Assembly (NCBI RefSeq): GCF_010470665.1
Contig: NZ_VOPZ01000001.1
Span: 124,001-188,000, forward strand
Direction: 5' to 3'
DNA length: 64,000 nucleotides
Source: Desulfovibrio sp. JC022
Lineage (GTDB): Bacteria > Desulfobacterota > Desulfovibrionia > Desulfovibrionales > Desulfovibrionaceae
The position numbers and the translations under genes were made by a program. A model generated the notes under the pieces. It saw only the letters and a list, made by a program, of their open reading frames with translations. It was not told where the DNA came from and ran no database searches. Below, piece after piece: positions 1 through 7,617 of this stretch (position 1 is the stretch's first letter; each line of letters begins with the position of its first letter).

Positions 1-827
1 TAATGCCCGCGTAATTCATATGGTTTGAATATTACTTTTGCGGGGTCGATGTCGGTTTTTAGGAAATATGAATTGATTGTTTCTGCAATTGTACCGTTAG
101 TAAGCATCTGTTCAATTGTCTGGTTTATCTTTTTGTAATGATTTGATTTTTTTGATCTTCTGGGGTATGCGAAGTATACGTTTACCGTGTCGATTATATA
201 GGGCAGAGAGGTAATTTTATCAGTGAGGCCCTGTTCTGAAATTTTAATTACCGTATCGATATATGTGCCTATGAAAAAATCGGAATATCCCCTGACAAGC
301 CTGTTTATGGCTGTTTGATCATCGGTCACTTCTTTAAATTTTGCTTTTCCAGATTTTGCAAAGGTGTCAAAATACTCGCCGTAACTGCCACCTCTGATTT
401 TATCCCCTCTTTTCCCTTGCAGATCTATGAGTTTTTCAAGTTTAAAAGGCGTACCGGTAAAAATGCGCAGTTCATTGCGTAGTATCGGGGGAGAAAAGAG
501 GAACTTCTCCGCTCTATTCTTGTTCCAGAATATCCCGCATATGATATCAATTTTTCCTTTCTCCAGAGACATTACCGCCCGCTTCCAAGGCATATCCCGG
601 TATTGCAGGGAGTAGCCGTTGGCATGGGCAGCCTTTTCAAGAATTTCGTACATCAGGCCGTATACTCGGCCTGTCTTGTTCTTCATAAGGAAAGGTTTCC
701 AGTGCATCTGCCCGGAAACCACTAAAGGCTGGGCATCAGCTGTTGCCGCTGAACTCAGGTTGATCATGCATAGAGCAAACACAATAATGGTGCTGCTTAA
801 GAGAAGGAATGTGTTTTTTCGAAACAT
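1..827 (-). CDS. Periplasmic solute-binding protein, family 3-like (3' end at window edge)
   Basis: The reverse strand reads open for 275 codons from the ATG at 827 to the window edge, where the next codon begins TA. The stop may therefore lie right at the edge. An in-frame TAA four codons upstream makes this the first possible start. Residues 1 to about 30 form a signal peptide (MFRKNTFLLLSS followed by a hydrophobic stretch). The mature part has the layout of extracellular solute-binding family 3: an early GLMYEILEKAA segment, then DMPWKRAVMSLEKGKIDII, and a final region near YFAYPRRSKKS. Such proteins bind amino acids or related small solutes in the periplasm, either for ABC uptake or as sensory domains. 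No permease or kinase is visible here, so the partner is unknown. The length is typical of a free-standing binding protein. Confidence 0.8.
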   Translation of the reverse strand, partial: MFRKNTFLLLSSTIIVFALCMINLSSAATADAQPLVVSGQMHWKPFLMKNKTGRVYGLMYEILEKAAHANGYSLQYRDMPWKRAVMSLEKGKIDIICGIFWNKNRAEKFLFSPPILRNELRIFTGTPFKLEKLIDLQGKRGDKIRGGSYGEYFDTFAKSGKAKFKEVTDDQTAINRLVRGYSDFFIGTYIDTVIKISEQGLTDKITSLPYIIDTVNVYFAYPRRSKKSNHYKKINQTIEQMLTNGTIAETINSYFLKTDIDPAKVIFKPYELRGH

Positions 828-867
828 GGATAATTTTTAACACGTTCTGAAATCTTGCGGAAGAAAA

Positions 868-901
868 AACTCCCCTCCGTTGTGTTAAACGAAGGGGAGT
901 T
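868..901. terminator. Bidirectional intrinsic terminator
   Basis: Inverted repeat with arms of about 13 bp and one mismatch around a 6-nt loop (882-887). An A-run lies before it and a T-run after it, so it can stop transcription in both directions. It sits just below the stop of the lipoprotein gene on the minus strand. Confidence 0.8.
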
Positions 902-908
902 CTGTTTT

Positions 909-1187
909 TTATTTTTTAACCCAGCCGCGCCTTTTCATGCATTTTTCAAATGTTGTTGTGTAGGCGTAGTTTTCGGAAAACTCGGCTTCATAAGTGGTGG
1001 GTTCCGGCGGTGCCCCGTCGGTCTGCGCACCTACCGGAACATTTTGCTGGTTCTGTTTTTCACAGAATTCCCGGTCGCGCTTGAAAATTTCTTTTTCCTT
1101 GGCCGGGTCGGCAATGTTCGGGTTGTGCCACGATCCGCATCCCCCGAGTAACAGCAGGGCCGCTGTCAGCAATAGAATTTTCTTCAT
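909..1187 (-). CDS. Small predicted lipoprotein
   Basis: A 92-residue protein with an N-terminal signal (MKKILLLTAALLLLGGC) ending in the lipobox LGGC, so Cys17 should be lipidated. The rest is hydrophilic, with two further Cys (in REFCEKQNQ and FEKCMKRRGW) that could form a disulfide. I do not recognise a functional family. A strong AAAGGAG ribosome site lies upstream. The gene starts 18 nt after the gpsA stop, so the two are probably co-transcribed. A terminator follows. Confidence 0.75.
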   Translation of the reverse strand: MKKILLLTAALLLLGGCGSWHNPNIADPAKEKEIFKRDREFCEKQNQQNVPVGAQTDGAPPEPTTYEAEFSENYAYTTTFEKCMKRRGWVKK

Positions 1188-1205
1188 TCAGGACTCCTTT
1201 AAAAA

Positions 1206-2195
1206 TTATTCTGCTTTAAGGTCGCGGGTCATCAGGTCGCGTACCGCTGTTGCAGGATCTTTGTCTTCATATAGAATTTTGTAGACCTGTTCTGTTATGG
1301 GCAGTTCTACGCCCAGTTTTCGGGCCAGAAAGTGAACCGATTCGGTTGTTTTAACTCCTTCAGCCACCATACGCATTTTCAGGATTTCATCCAGTTTCAG
1401 CCCTTGTCCGAGTTTGAGGCCGACCTGCCTGTTGCGGGAAAGGTCTCCGGTGCAGGTCAACACTAGATCTCCCATGCCGGAAAGGCCCATGAAAGTGGAG
1501 GTTTGCGCACCCATGGCTTCACCTAGTCTGCTCATTTCGGCAATACCCCTCGTGATCAGGGCTGCCCGAGTGTTATGCCCGAATTTCAGGCCGTCGGCCA
1601 TACCTGCGGCAATAGCCATGATGTTTTTTATGGCACCGCCCAGTTCAACTCCCCGGTAATCGGGGTTGGTGTAGATCCGCAAATACGGGGTTGAGAAAAT
1701 ATCCTGTACTTCAGCGGCCAGTTTTTCATTTTCACAGCCGAGCACGATGGAAGTCGGAAGTTCGGCACTTAGTTCATAGGCAAAGGTAGGGCCGGAAAGA
1801 TGGGCGAATCTGGGATTCAGTCCTTCCAGACTTTCGTGGACCACCTCTGACATAGGTGCACCGGTGTTCAGTTCAATTCCTTTGCTGGCGCAGATGACAG
1901 CCGGGTTTTCCGGGAAGAACCGTTTCATGTCAGTCAGAGCACTGCGGAGGAACTGACTGGGAACAACAAGAAGGTAGTAGTCTGCATCCTGCATAACCTG
2001 CTCTGCATCGCTGCTGCATTTCAGGTCCGCAGAAAGTTTGAAATCAGGCAGAAATACTGAGTTGTATCCGGTTTTAGTTATTTCTTCGCAAAGTTCTTTT
2101 TCGCGGACCCAGAGGTGTGTATCGTGTCCATTTTTAGCAAGTGTGTTTGCAAGGGTAGTGCCCCAAGCTCCGGCTCCGATTACGGCAATTTTCAT
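1206..2195 (-). CDS. gpsA: Glycerol-3-phosphate dehydrogenase [NAD(P)+]
   Basis: Reduces dihydroxyacetone phosphate to sn-glycerol 3-phosphate for phospholipid synthesis in the cytoplasm. At 329 residues it is full length. The N-terminus carries the dinucleotide-binding motif GAGAWGTTLA (residues 7-16). The C-terminal half has the family signature around GGAIKNIMAIAAG, with the catalytic Lys, followed by NTRAALITRGIAEM and the FMGLSGMGDLVLTC segment. AAGGAG precedes the ATG. The small lipoprotein gene follows after 18 nt, so this is the first gene of a two-gene unit. Confidence 0.95.
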   Translation of the reverse strand: MKIAVIGAGAWGTTLANTLAKNGHDTHLWVREKELCEEITKTGYNSVFLPDFKLSADLKCSSDAEQVMQDADYYLLVVPSQFLRSALTDMKRFFPENPAVICASKGIELNTGAPMSEVVHESLEGLNPRFAHLSGPTFAYELSAELPTSIVLGCENEKLAAEVQDIFSTPYLRIYTNPDYRGVELGGAIKNIMAIAAGMADGLKFGHNTRAALITRGIAEMSRLGEAMGAQTSTFMGLSGMGDLVLTCTGDLSRNRQVGLKLGQGLKLDEILKMRMVAEGVKTTESVHFLARKLGVELPITEQVYKILYEDKDPATAVRDLMTRDLKAE

Positions 2196-2383
2196 TTATT
2201 ATCTCCTTGGAAATTGAATTCAGCGTGAATTTATTATCAAATCCAAGTTACCTCCCGCAGGAAAATTTAGCAACCTGTTCAAAAATGAAAGGGGGTTATC
2301 GATAGTGAAAAAGAATATTTGCATGGATGGGGAGTGCCGTATATTCTTTTGTTGTTTTAAGAATTTATAGAAAGGATTGTTTC

Positions 2384-2752
2384 ATGATCCGTATTGAAAA
2401 AACAGCACCCCGTTTCACATTAGTAATGACCATTGAACATATGGGCAAAGATTTGAACGTAAGTCTTTACGGCGGAGATGATCCGCATATCGGAGCCGTG
2501 GCTTTGGCCGTACCCCATGCCGGATTACGGAACAGGGAAAAGATTGATGCTTCTGTTTCCCTGTTGACTGTTTGCGGACATAAAGAAGATGAGCTGGCCC
2601 GTAAATTTTCCTATGAATTGGCTAGCACGTTCAATTGCACTGTTTCAGTGGTCTGCGGAATTCATCTTGAAAACGCAACCCGTCAGGAAATAACAGATGT
2701 GCTGGAAACAGCACATCAAATGTTGGAACAGGCTTTGAAAGATTTATCCTGA
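2384..2752 (+). CDS. LpdD-like (prenylated-flavin chaperone-like) domain protein
   Basis: A 122-residue single-domain protein. I start it at the ATG at 2384, which has AAAGGA 8 nt upstream. An upstream in-frame start at 2327 has no ribosome site and adds an unlike N-terminus. The sequence resembles the small domain of LpdD, the accessory subunit of UbiD-type gallate decarboxylases: the segment DDPHIGAVALAVPHAG, then SVSLLTVCGHKEDELA, then CGIHLENATRQEI. In that family it is thought to help deliver or handle prenylated flavin. No UbiD or UbiX partner lies in this window. The stop abuts the stop of the convergent regulator gene with no gap. The family call is from memory and moderately sure. 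Confidence 0.6.
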   Translation: MIRIEKTAPRFTLVMTIEHMGKDLNVSLYGGDDPHIGAVALAVPHAGLRNREKIDASVSLLTVCGHKEDELARKFSYELASTFNCTVSVVCGIHLENATRQEITDVLETAHQMLEQALKDLS

Positions 2753-4300
2753 TCAGTTGGGTATTTTTTTTACCCCAAGCTTGGAGAGTCGCGAATCAAA
2801 GGTGGAGCGGTTCAGGTTTGCCACTTTCGCCGCTCGTGAAATGTTTCCTTCACATTTTTCCAGTACAAATTTGGCGTAAGCCCCTTCCACCTCATTCCAT
2901 GTCAATCCTTCCATTTCAAGACTGGAGACAGCACAGCCGTCTTCCCGGAAAGGTGTGTAATTGTCGTGCACATGTTCAAAGGGAGCCTCACACCACCACT
3001 GGTTTTCCTGAATGTAGCCGGGTAGATGTTTTGCTTCCACAACATCATCATGGCAGAGCACCATGAGCTGGCGGATAAAATTTTCCAGTTCCCTAATATT
3101 ACCGGGCCAGCGGTAGGCGCGGATCAGCTTCATGGCTTCGGGACTGATCTTTTTGCGTTCACAGTTCATGAATTTAGCTTCGCGATTGATGAAATGTTCG
3201 GCTAGAAAAGGAATGTCTTCTTTGCGTTCGCGAAGTGGCGGTAGATGCAGGGGCAGAACATTCAATCTGTAAAAAAGGTCCTGCCGGAATTCACTGTCTG
3301 CAATGGCTTTTTCAAGGTTTTTGTTGGTGGCAGAAATGATGCGCATATTGACTTTGCGCGACTGTGGCGAACCAAGCGGTTTTATCTCATTCTCTTCCAG
3401 TGCTCGCAGCATTTTGGCTTGCAGTCCGTATTCCATCTCCCCCAATTCATCCAGAAATACTGTGCCGCCGTCCGCTGCCTCAAAAAGTCCGGCTTTATTC
3501 TGTGAGGCTCCGGTAAATGCCCCTTTCACGTAACCGAAAAGCTCTGATTCCAGTAGCTGGCCCGGAATGGCACTACAATTCTGGACCATGAGCGGCATGT
3601 CCCTTCGGTGGCTGCGGCGGTGGATTTCTTTGGCAATGAGCTCCTTACCTGTGCCGGATTCCCCGTAAATAAGAATGGGATAGTCAGTGACCGCGTAGCT
3701 GTCTACCAGCTCCATTACTTCATTAAAGGATTGGCTGACCCCGATGATGAATCGACCCGAGTACATTGAGTCAATTGTCCGGGTAAGTTCTTTGACCTGT
3801 TTCAGCCGCTTGTGCTGGATCAGGGCATTGGACAGGGCGATGGACCCGATGTCGATCATATCTTGCAGGATTTTCATATTCTCGGGTTGGAGATTGAGTC
3901 TCCGTCCGCCGGAACTGGTATCGATGACCTGCAAAGCCCCGTAAATTTCTCCGTTGGTCAGGAAAAGGGGAAAGCAAAGGATCAGTTTGCTTTTGAGTTT
4001 GAAATTTTCTTCCACCCCGGTGTAATGGCGTTGGTCTACACCACCTTCAGCAATGGTCATCTCCCTGTTTTCAAGCACCCAGCCGACTATGCTTGTATCT
4101 TTGGTACTCATGGTCATGCCGATCACATTCTGGCTTTCCACCCCTTCCGCTTCGATGCACTGAATGCGGTCGCCTTTTTTAATCCATATGGAACCACGCT
4201 CCACGTTTTGCAGATTGAGGATCAGTTGCAGGAATCTTTTCTGCAATTCGCTGATGGAAAGTTCTTCGGCCAGTTCTTTAAGAAAGCTAACATAGGGCAT
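2753..4300 (-). CDS. Sigma54-dependent activator, GAF-AAA+-Fis
   Basis: A 515-residue bacterial enhancer-binding protein. A GAF-like sensory domain covers about residues 20-165. The AAA+ domain carries Walker A GESGTGKE (213-220), the sigma54-contact loop GAFTGA (260-265) and Walker B TVFLDE (280-285). A Fis-type helix-turn-helix ends the protein (NISRAAKVANLNRSTF within 486-515). Such proteins bind upstream sites and use ATP to open sigma54 promoters. It has no response-regulator domain, so a small ligand or redox signal acting on the GAF domain is likely. It is divergent from the 4540 gene, which has a good sigma54 promoter, so I infer local control of the secretion cluster. Confidence 0.93.
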   Translation of the reverse strand: MPYVSFLKELAEELSISELQKRFLQLILNLQNVERGSIWIKKGDRIQCIEAEGVESQNVIGMTMSTKDTSIVGWVLENREMTIAEGGVDQRHYTGVEENFKLKSKLILCFPLFLTNGEIYGALQVIDTSSGGRRLNLQPENMKILQDMIDIGSIALSNALIQHKRLKQVKELTRTIDSMYSGRFIIGVSQSFNEVMELVDSYAVTDYPILIYGESGTGKELIAKEIHRRSHRRDMPLMVQNCSAIPGQLLESELFGYVKGAFTGASQNKAGLFEAADGGTVFLDELGEMEYGLQAKMLRALEENEIKPLGSPQSRKVNMRIISATNKNLEKAIADSEFRQDLFYRLNVLPLHLPPLRERKEDIPFLAEHFINREAKFMNCERKKISPEAMKLIRAYRWPGNIRELENFIRQLMVLCHDDVVEAKHLPGYIQENQWWCEAPFEHVHDNYTPFREDGCAVSSLEMEGLTWNEVEGAYAKFVLEKCEGNISRAAKVANLNRSTFDSRLSKLGVKKIPN

Positions 4301-4354
4301 TTGTTTGTCCTGTGGGTGGTTTCATATGCGGGGAGTTTTTCAACAAGTACTACC

Positions 4355-4402
4355 GAAATATCGTAACCGGATGATTAAATCAAATAGGTTTATGAAATAT
4401 CG
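4355..4402. promoter_or_regulatory. Paired 9-bp direct repeats, possible activator-binding sites
   Basis: The sequence GAAATATCG occurs at 4355-4363 and again at 4394-4402, 39 bp apart start to start. Both copies lie 60-107 bp upstream of the -24 element of the sigma54 promoter. This is where enhancer sites for the divergent activator would be expected. The role is inferred from position. Confidence 0.4.
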
Positions 4403-4441
4403 AGTGACAAAATCAATGCAAAATTAAGCTGAAGCCAATTA

Positions 4442-4454
4442 ATTCAAGTTGTTA
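4442..4454 (+). promoter_or_regulatory. IHF-like site (weak)
   Basis: ATTCAAGTTGTTA matches the IHF consensus WATCAANNNNTTR with one mismatch. It lies only 7 bp upstream of the -24 box, closer than usual, so it may be chance. Confidence 0.25.
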
Positions 4455-4461
4455 ACTGATG

Positions 4462-4476
4462 TGGCACGGTTGATGC
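4462..4476 (+). promoter_or_regulatory. Sigma54 (-24/-12) promoter
   Basis: TGGCACGGTTGATGC matches TGGCACG-N4-TTGC with a single change and with the invariant GG and GC at the correct spacing. It would start transcription near 4488, about 50 nt before the 4540 gene. The adjacent divergent gene encodes a sigma54 activator. Confidence 0.8.
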
Positions 4477-4539
4477 CTTAAGAAAGCTAAAGGCAGAGGC
4501 AAGTTGGATGCAACTACCACAACGTAAAAGGAGTGAATT

Positions 4540-5076
4540 ATGGGATTTTTTTCATGGATTAAGAAAAAAGCAGCACAGGTAAAGAGTTTCGTAACCAAGA
4601 GCTACAAGACCGCGGCCGCTTTTGTGACCAAGAAGTACAATGAAGCAGCTTCTTTTGTGAAGAGTACTGTGTCCACTGCGTCAAACTGGTTCAAGGGGAT
4701 TAAAAACGGAACTGTGAAGTTAACGGCGGAATCAATCGGAGGAGCGGCCAACTGGCTGGCCGGAAAGGTCAGCACCGCCGCCAAGTGGGTCGGCAATACC
4801 GCTCTTACCGCCTCCAACTGGGCTAAGAAAAAGTACAGCACCGCCAAGACATGGGTGGCAGGAACTTACAAGGAAGGTAAAAAGTATTTTAATACCGCAA
4901 AGAATTTTCTCACCGGAACCAAGGCTGTAGCAGAAGCTAAAAGCGGTTCTCTGAGCAGCGCACCCGCCAATGGACAGTCGCTGGCCTACCGTGACTACTC
5001 CAAACTGAGTGCCTCCAGTGCAGATAGCTCTGTTTCCGGTGACAAGGAAAAGAAAACTCAACTTTTGGCAAGCTAG
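4540..5076 (+). CDS. Cationic hendecad-repeat protein, candidate type I secretion substrate
   Basis: A 178-residue protein I cannot assign to a known family. Residues 1-121 divide into eleven consecutive 11-residue units without gaps. The sixth position of each unit is aromatic in ten of eleven: W6, F17, F28, F39, W50, W72, W83, W94, W105, Y116; L61 is the exception. Many units follow a Lys/Ala/Thr-rich pattern such as KTAAAFVTKKY and STAAKWVGNTA. An 11-residue period fits an extended amphipathic 11/3 helix, as in lipid-binding apolipoproteins, synucleins and perilipins. The tail (122-178) is Ser/Ala-rich, with no signal peptide and no double-Gly leader. SD AAAAGGAG precedes the ATG. An ABC exporter and fusion protein follow, so I infer export by that machine; a cytoplasmic lipid-coating protein is the alternative. 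Confidence 0.75.
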   Translation: MGFFSWIKKKAAQVKSFVTKSYKTAAAFVTKKYNEAASFVKSTVSTASNWFKGIKNGTVKLTAESIGGAANWLAGKVSTAAKWVGNTALTASNWAKKKYSTAKTWVAGTYKEGKKYFNTAKNFLTGTKAVAEAKSGSLSSAPANGQSLAYRDYSKLSASSADSSVSGDKEKKTQLLAS

Positions 5077-5080
5077 GGAG

Positions 5081-5168
5081 CTGCCTCCGGCGGCTGGGGA
5101 AGAGGAACTTTCGGGAAAAGTTCCCCTTCCCCAGACCCCATCCTCTCAAAACTTTTTAGTATGCTTCG
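5081..5168 (-). repeat. Dispersed palindromic repeat, copy 1 (reverse)
   Basis: Starts with CCTCCGGCGGC and ends near the GCTTCGC element. The central hairpin pairs GGGGAAG-GGAACTTT with AAAAGTTCC-CTTCCCC. It lies between the hendecad gene and the ABC transporter and may act as a partial terminator. It forms an inverted pair with copy 2. Confidence 0.8.
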
Positions 5169-5215
5169 CAAATAGCTTACTAAGACGCTTTTCGAATAAA
5201 AAGACGGCAAATCTC

Positions 5216-5287
5216 TATTAAAACGTTTTGGGATTCTTAACCCCTTTTGGAAAAGGGTTTAAGGTCCCCGGCAGGGTCGCCGAAGGC
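5216..5287 (+). repeat. Dispersed palindromic repeat, copy 2 (forward)
   Basis: Frame TATTAAAACGTTTTGGGATTC, then the palindrome ACCCCTTTTGGAAAAGGGTTT, then a variant 3' end with GGCAGGGTCGCCGAAGGC. The ribosome site of the ABC transporter (GGGGAGG) begins just after it. Confidence 0.8.
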
Positions 5288-5304
5288 AATCTGGGGAGGT
5301 AAAA

Positions 5305-7452
5305 ATGGCACGGACAAGAGAATTAAATATTTCAGCAATAGCCAACCTTTCGGCAATGCTTTCCCATCACGGGCAGAATGTCTCGGCAGATGATTTGCGG
5401 CGTGAATACGATCTATCCGGCCAGCAGGTCGGAATTTCCCGTTTTTTGCGTATGGCCCGTGAGAACGGCCTTGAGGGCGGAGTTCGCAGAATTGGCTGGA
5501 AGAGGCTGCACAGTCTGGAAGAAACCTTCCCGGTTCTGGGCATACTTCGTAATGGGGATACTCTTGTTTTTTCCGGTTTTGAGCAGGGCGAAACCAAGAA
5601 TGATGACCGTCTTGTCCTTTTCACCGGGGAAGGATTGCAGTTTGTTTCCCGCGTTGAAATGGAAGAAATCTGGACCGGGGAAGTTGTTCTTTTCAAGCCC
5701 GTGAAACAAGAGAGCGAGAAACGATTCGGGTTGCTCTGGTTCGGAGCGCAGGTTTTGTTTGAGAAGCGTATTTTTTCCGAGGTGGTCATTATTGCGCTGG
5801 TCCTTAACCTGCTCGCTTTTGCCATCCCGCTTTATTTTCAGAATGTAGTCGATAAGGTGCTGGCCCACCATGCGGTGACCACTTTGCACGTCATGGGCAT
5901 CGGTGTGGTGGGCGCAGTGCTTTTTGAAGGCGTCCTGCGTTTTTTGAGGGAATATCTGCTCCGGTTTGCAACTTCGCGCATTGATTTGCGGCTGGCTATG
6001 AATACCTTTGCACGGCTGGTGCGCTTGCCGTTGGATTTTTTTGAGCGCAGCTTTGCCGGGGTGGTGGTTAAGCATATGCAGCAGGTGGAGCAGATTCGTG
6101 AATTCCTGACCGGAAATATGCTGGAAACCATGCTTGATGCCACGGCCCTGCTGGTTTTTTTGCCCATTCTTTATCTGTACAGCCCGCAGCTCACTTTTAT
6201 CGTACTCGGTTTTGCGTTGATCACGGCTGTTTGCATTGGTCTGATGCTCGGGCCTTTTTACGGACGGCTCCTTCGCCTTTATGATGCGGAAGGTAAAAGA
6301 CAGGCCCTATTGGTTGAGACCATAACCGGTATGAATACTGTTAAGTCGCTGGCTCTTGAACCCTCGCGTAACAAACGCTGGGAGGACGGCTCTGCGCAGT
6401 CCGTATCAAGTAATTTTTCTGTGGAAAAAATGGCAGCTGCCGGACAGGCCATCATTAAAACTCTTGAACGGTTGATGACAGTTTCAGTCATCTGGGTAGG
6501 GGTGAGTTCTGTCTTTGAGGGCACCATGACTGTGGGTGCGTTGATTGCGTTTCAGATGCTTTCCCAGAATGTAACCACTCCGCTTATCAGGCTGGTGGAA
6601 CTGGTCCACGAATACCAGAAGACCCATCTTGCGGTGAATATGCTTGGCGAAATCATGAACCGCAGGCCGGAACCGGGGTTTGATCGGCGCGGCATCCGTT
6701 CTGAAATCAAGGGCGGTCTGGAAATCAGTAATCTCAGCTTTTCATATGTGCCGGGAGAAAATCCTGCCTTGGACAACATAGACCTGAATATTCAGCCCGG
6801 TGAAGTGCTGGGCGTGGTCGGGCGTAGTGGATCGGGCAAGACCACCCTGACCAGACTCATTCAAGGTCTTTATCCGGTCCAGAAGGGCAGTATCTCCTTT
6901 GACGGCACTGAAATCCGGGAAATGGATATCCGCCATTTGCGTGATTCCATCGGAGTGGTTTTGCAGGAGAATTTTATATTCCACGGTATGGTGCGTGAGA
7001 ATATCGGACTGGCAAGGCCCGGGGCTGATTTTGAACAGGTCGTTGATTCCGCTAAGCTTGCCGGGGCTGATGAATTCATCCGTAAACTGCCGCAGGGCTA
7101 CGACACCATACTAGATGAAAACGGGGCAAACCTTTCCGGTGGCCAGAAGCAGCGTCTGGCAATAGCCCGTGCGCTCATGAAGGACCCCGGATTGATTATT
7201 TTTGACGAGGCTACCTCAGCCCTTGACCCGGAAAGCGAATACCGCATTCAGGAAAACCTTGAACAGATAGCCGAGGGCCGTTCCATGATCATCGTGGCCC
7301 ATAGACTTTCCACCCTGCGCCATGCTGACCGGATCATAGTCATGGAAGATGGGAGTATTGAAGCGCAGGGCACCCATAACGAACTGCTCATGGCCTCACC
7401 AATTTATAGAAATCTGTGGGAAAAGCAGACCAGAGGCATGGAAGCAGCGTAA
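5305..7452 (+). CDS. Type I secretion ABC transporter with degenerate C39 domain
   Basis: A 715-residue HlyB-type exporter. Residues 1 to about 135 form a C39-like domain. The catalytic Cys expected in the first helix is absent (SAIANLSAMLSHHG), so the domain should bind rather than cleave substrate. Transmembrane segments run from about 155 to 435. The nucleotide-binding domain has Walker A GRSGSGKTT (506-514), signature LSGGQ (610-614) and Walker B LIIFDE (630-635). It exports unfolded protein across both membranes with a fusion protein and a TolC-like channel; no channel gene is nearby. GGGGAGG precedes the ATG. The membrane-fusion gene follows after one repeat copy, so the two form a unit. 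Substrates may be the upstream hendecad protein, the FecR-RTX proteins at 54702 and 58622, or both. Confidence 0.93.
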   Translation: MARTRELNISAIANLSAMLSHHGQNVSADDLRREYDLSGQQVGISRFLRMARENGLEGGVRRIGWKRLHSLEETFPVLGILRNGDTLVFSGFEQGETKNDDRLVLFTGEGLQFVSRVEMEEIWTGEVVLFKPVKQESEKRFGLLWFGAQVLFEKRIFSEVVIIALVLNLLAFAIPLYFQNVVDKVLAHHAVTTLHVMGIGVVGAVLFEGVLRFLREYLLRFATSRIDLRLAMNTFARLVRLPLDFFERSFAGVVVKHMQQVEQIREFLTGNMLETMLDATALLVFLPILYLYSPQLTFIVLGFALITAVCIGLMLGPFYGRLLRLYDAEGKRQALLVETITGMNTVKSLALEPSRNKRWEDGSAQSVSSNFSVEKMAAAGQAIIKTLERLMTVSVIWVGVSSVFEGTMTVGALIAFQMLSQNVTTPLIRLVELVHEYQKTHLAVNMLGEIMNRRPEPGFDRRGIRSEIKGGLEISNLSFSYVPGENPALDNIDLNIQPGEVLGVVGRSGSGKTTLTRLIQGLYPVQKGSISFDGTEIREMDIRHLRDSIGVVLQENFIFHGMVRENIGLARPGADFEQVVDSAKLAGADEFIRKLPQGYDTILDENGANLSGGQKQRLAIARALMKDPGLIIFDEATSALDPESEYRIQENLEQIAEGRSMIIVAHRLSTLRHADRIIVMEDGSIEAQGTHNELLMASPIYRNLWEKQTRGMEAA

Positions 7453-7481
7453 AAGTTAGGCAAATCTCTGGCGTTCAAGTA

Positions 7482-7613
7482 GCGAAGCTTAATAAAAGTT
7501 TTGGGGATTCTTAAACCCTTTTTACAAAAAGGGTTTAAGCCGCCGGAGGCGAAATCGTTTTGTAATAAAGCGCGAAGCGCATCAAAGCCTAGCCCCGCAG
7601 GGCCGCCGGAGGC
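7482..7613 (+). repeat. Dispersed palindromic repeat, copy 3 (forward, extended)
   Basis: Frame GCGAAGCTTAATAAAAGTTT, palindrome ACCCTTTTTACAAAAAGGGT, then GCCGCCGGAGGCGAAATC and the GCGCGAAGCGCATCAAA module. A second GGGCCGCCGGAGGC ends it at 7613 and supplies the ribosome site of the next gene. Confidence 0.85.
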
Positions 7614-7617
7614 ATTC

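Noticed and set aside
427-840. Two short plus-strand frames at the window start
   Set aside because: They lie antisense inside the solute-binding protein gene (1-827), which has a signal peptide and continuous family pattern.
7501-7617. N-terminal extension of the membrane-fusion protein
   Set aside because: It would translate the dispersed repeat; the ATG at 7618 has a proper ribosome site and gives a normal HlyD N-terminus.
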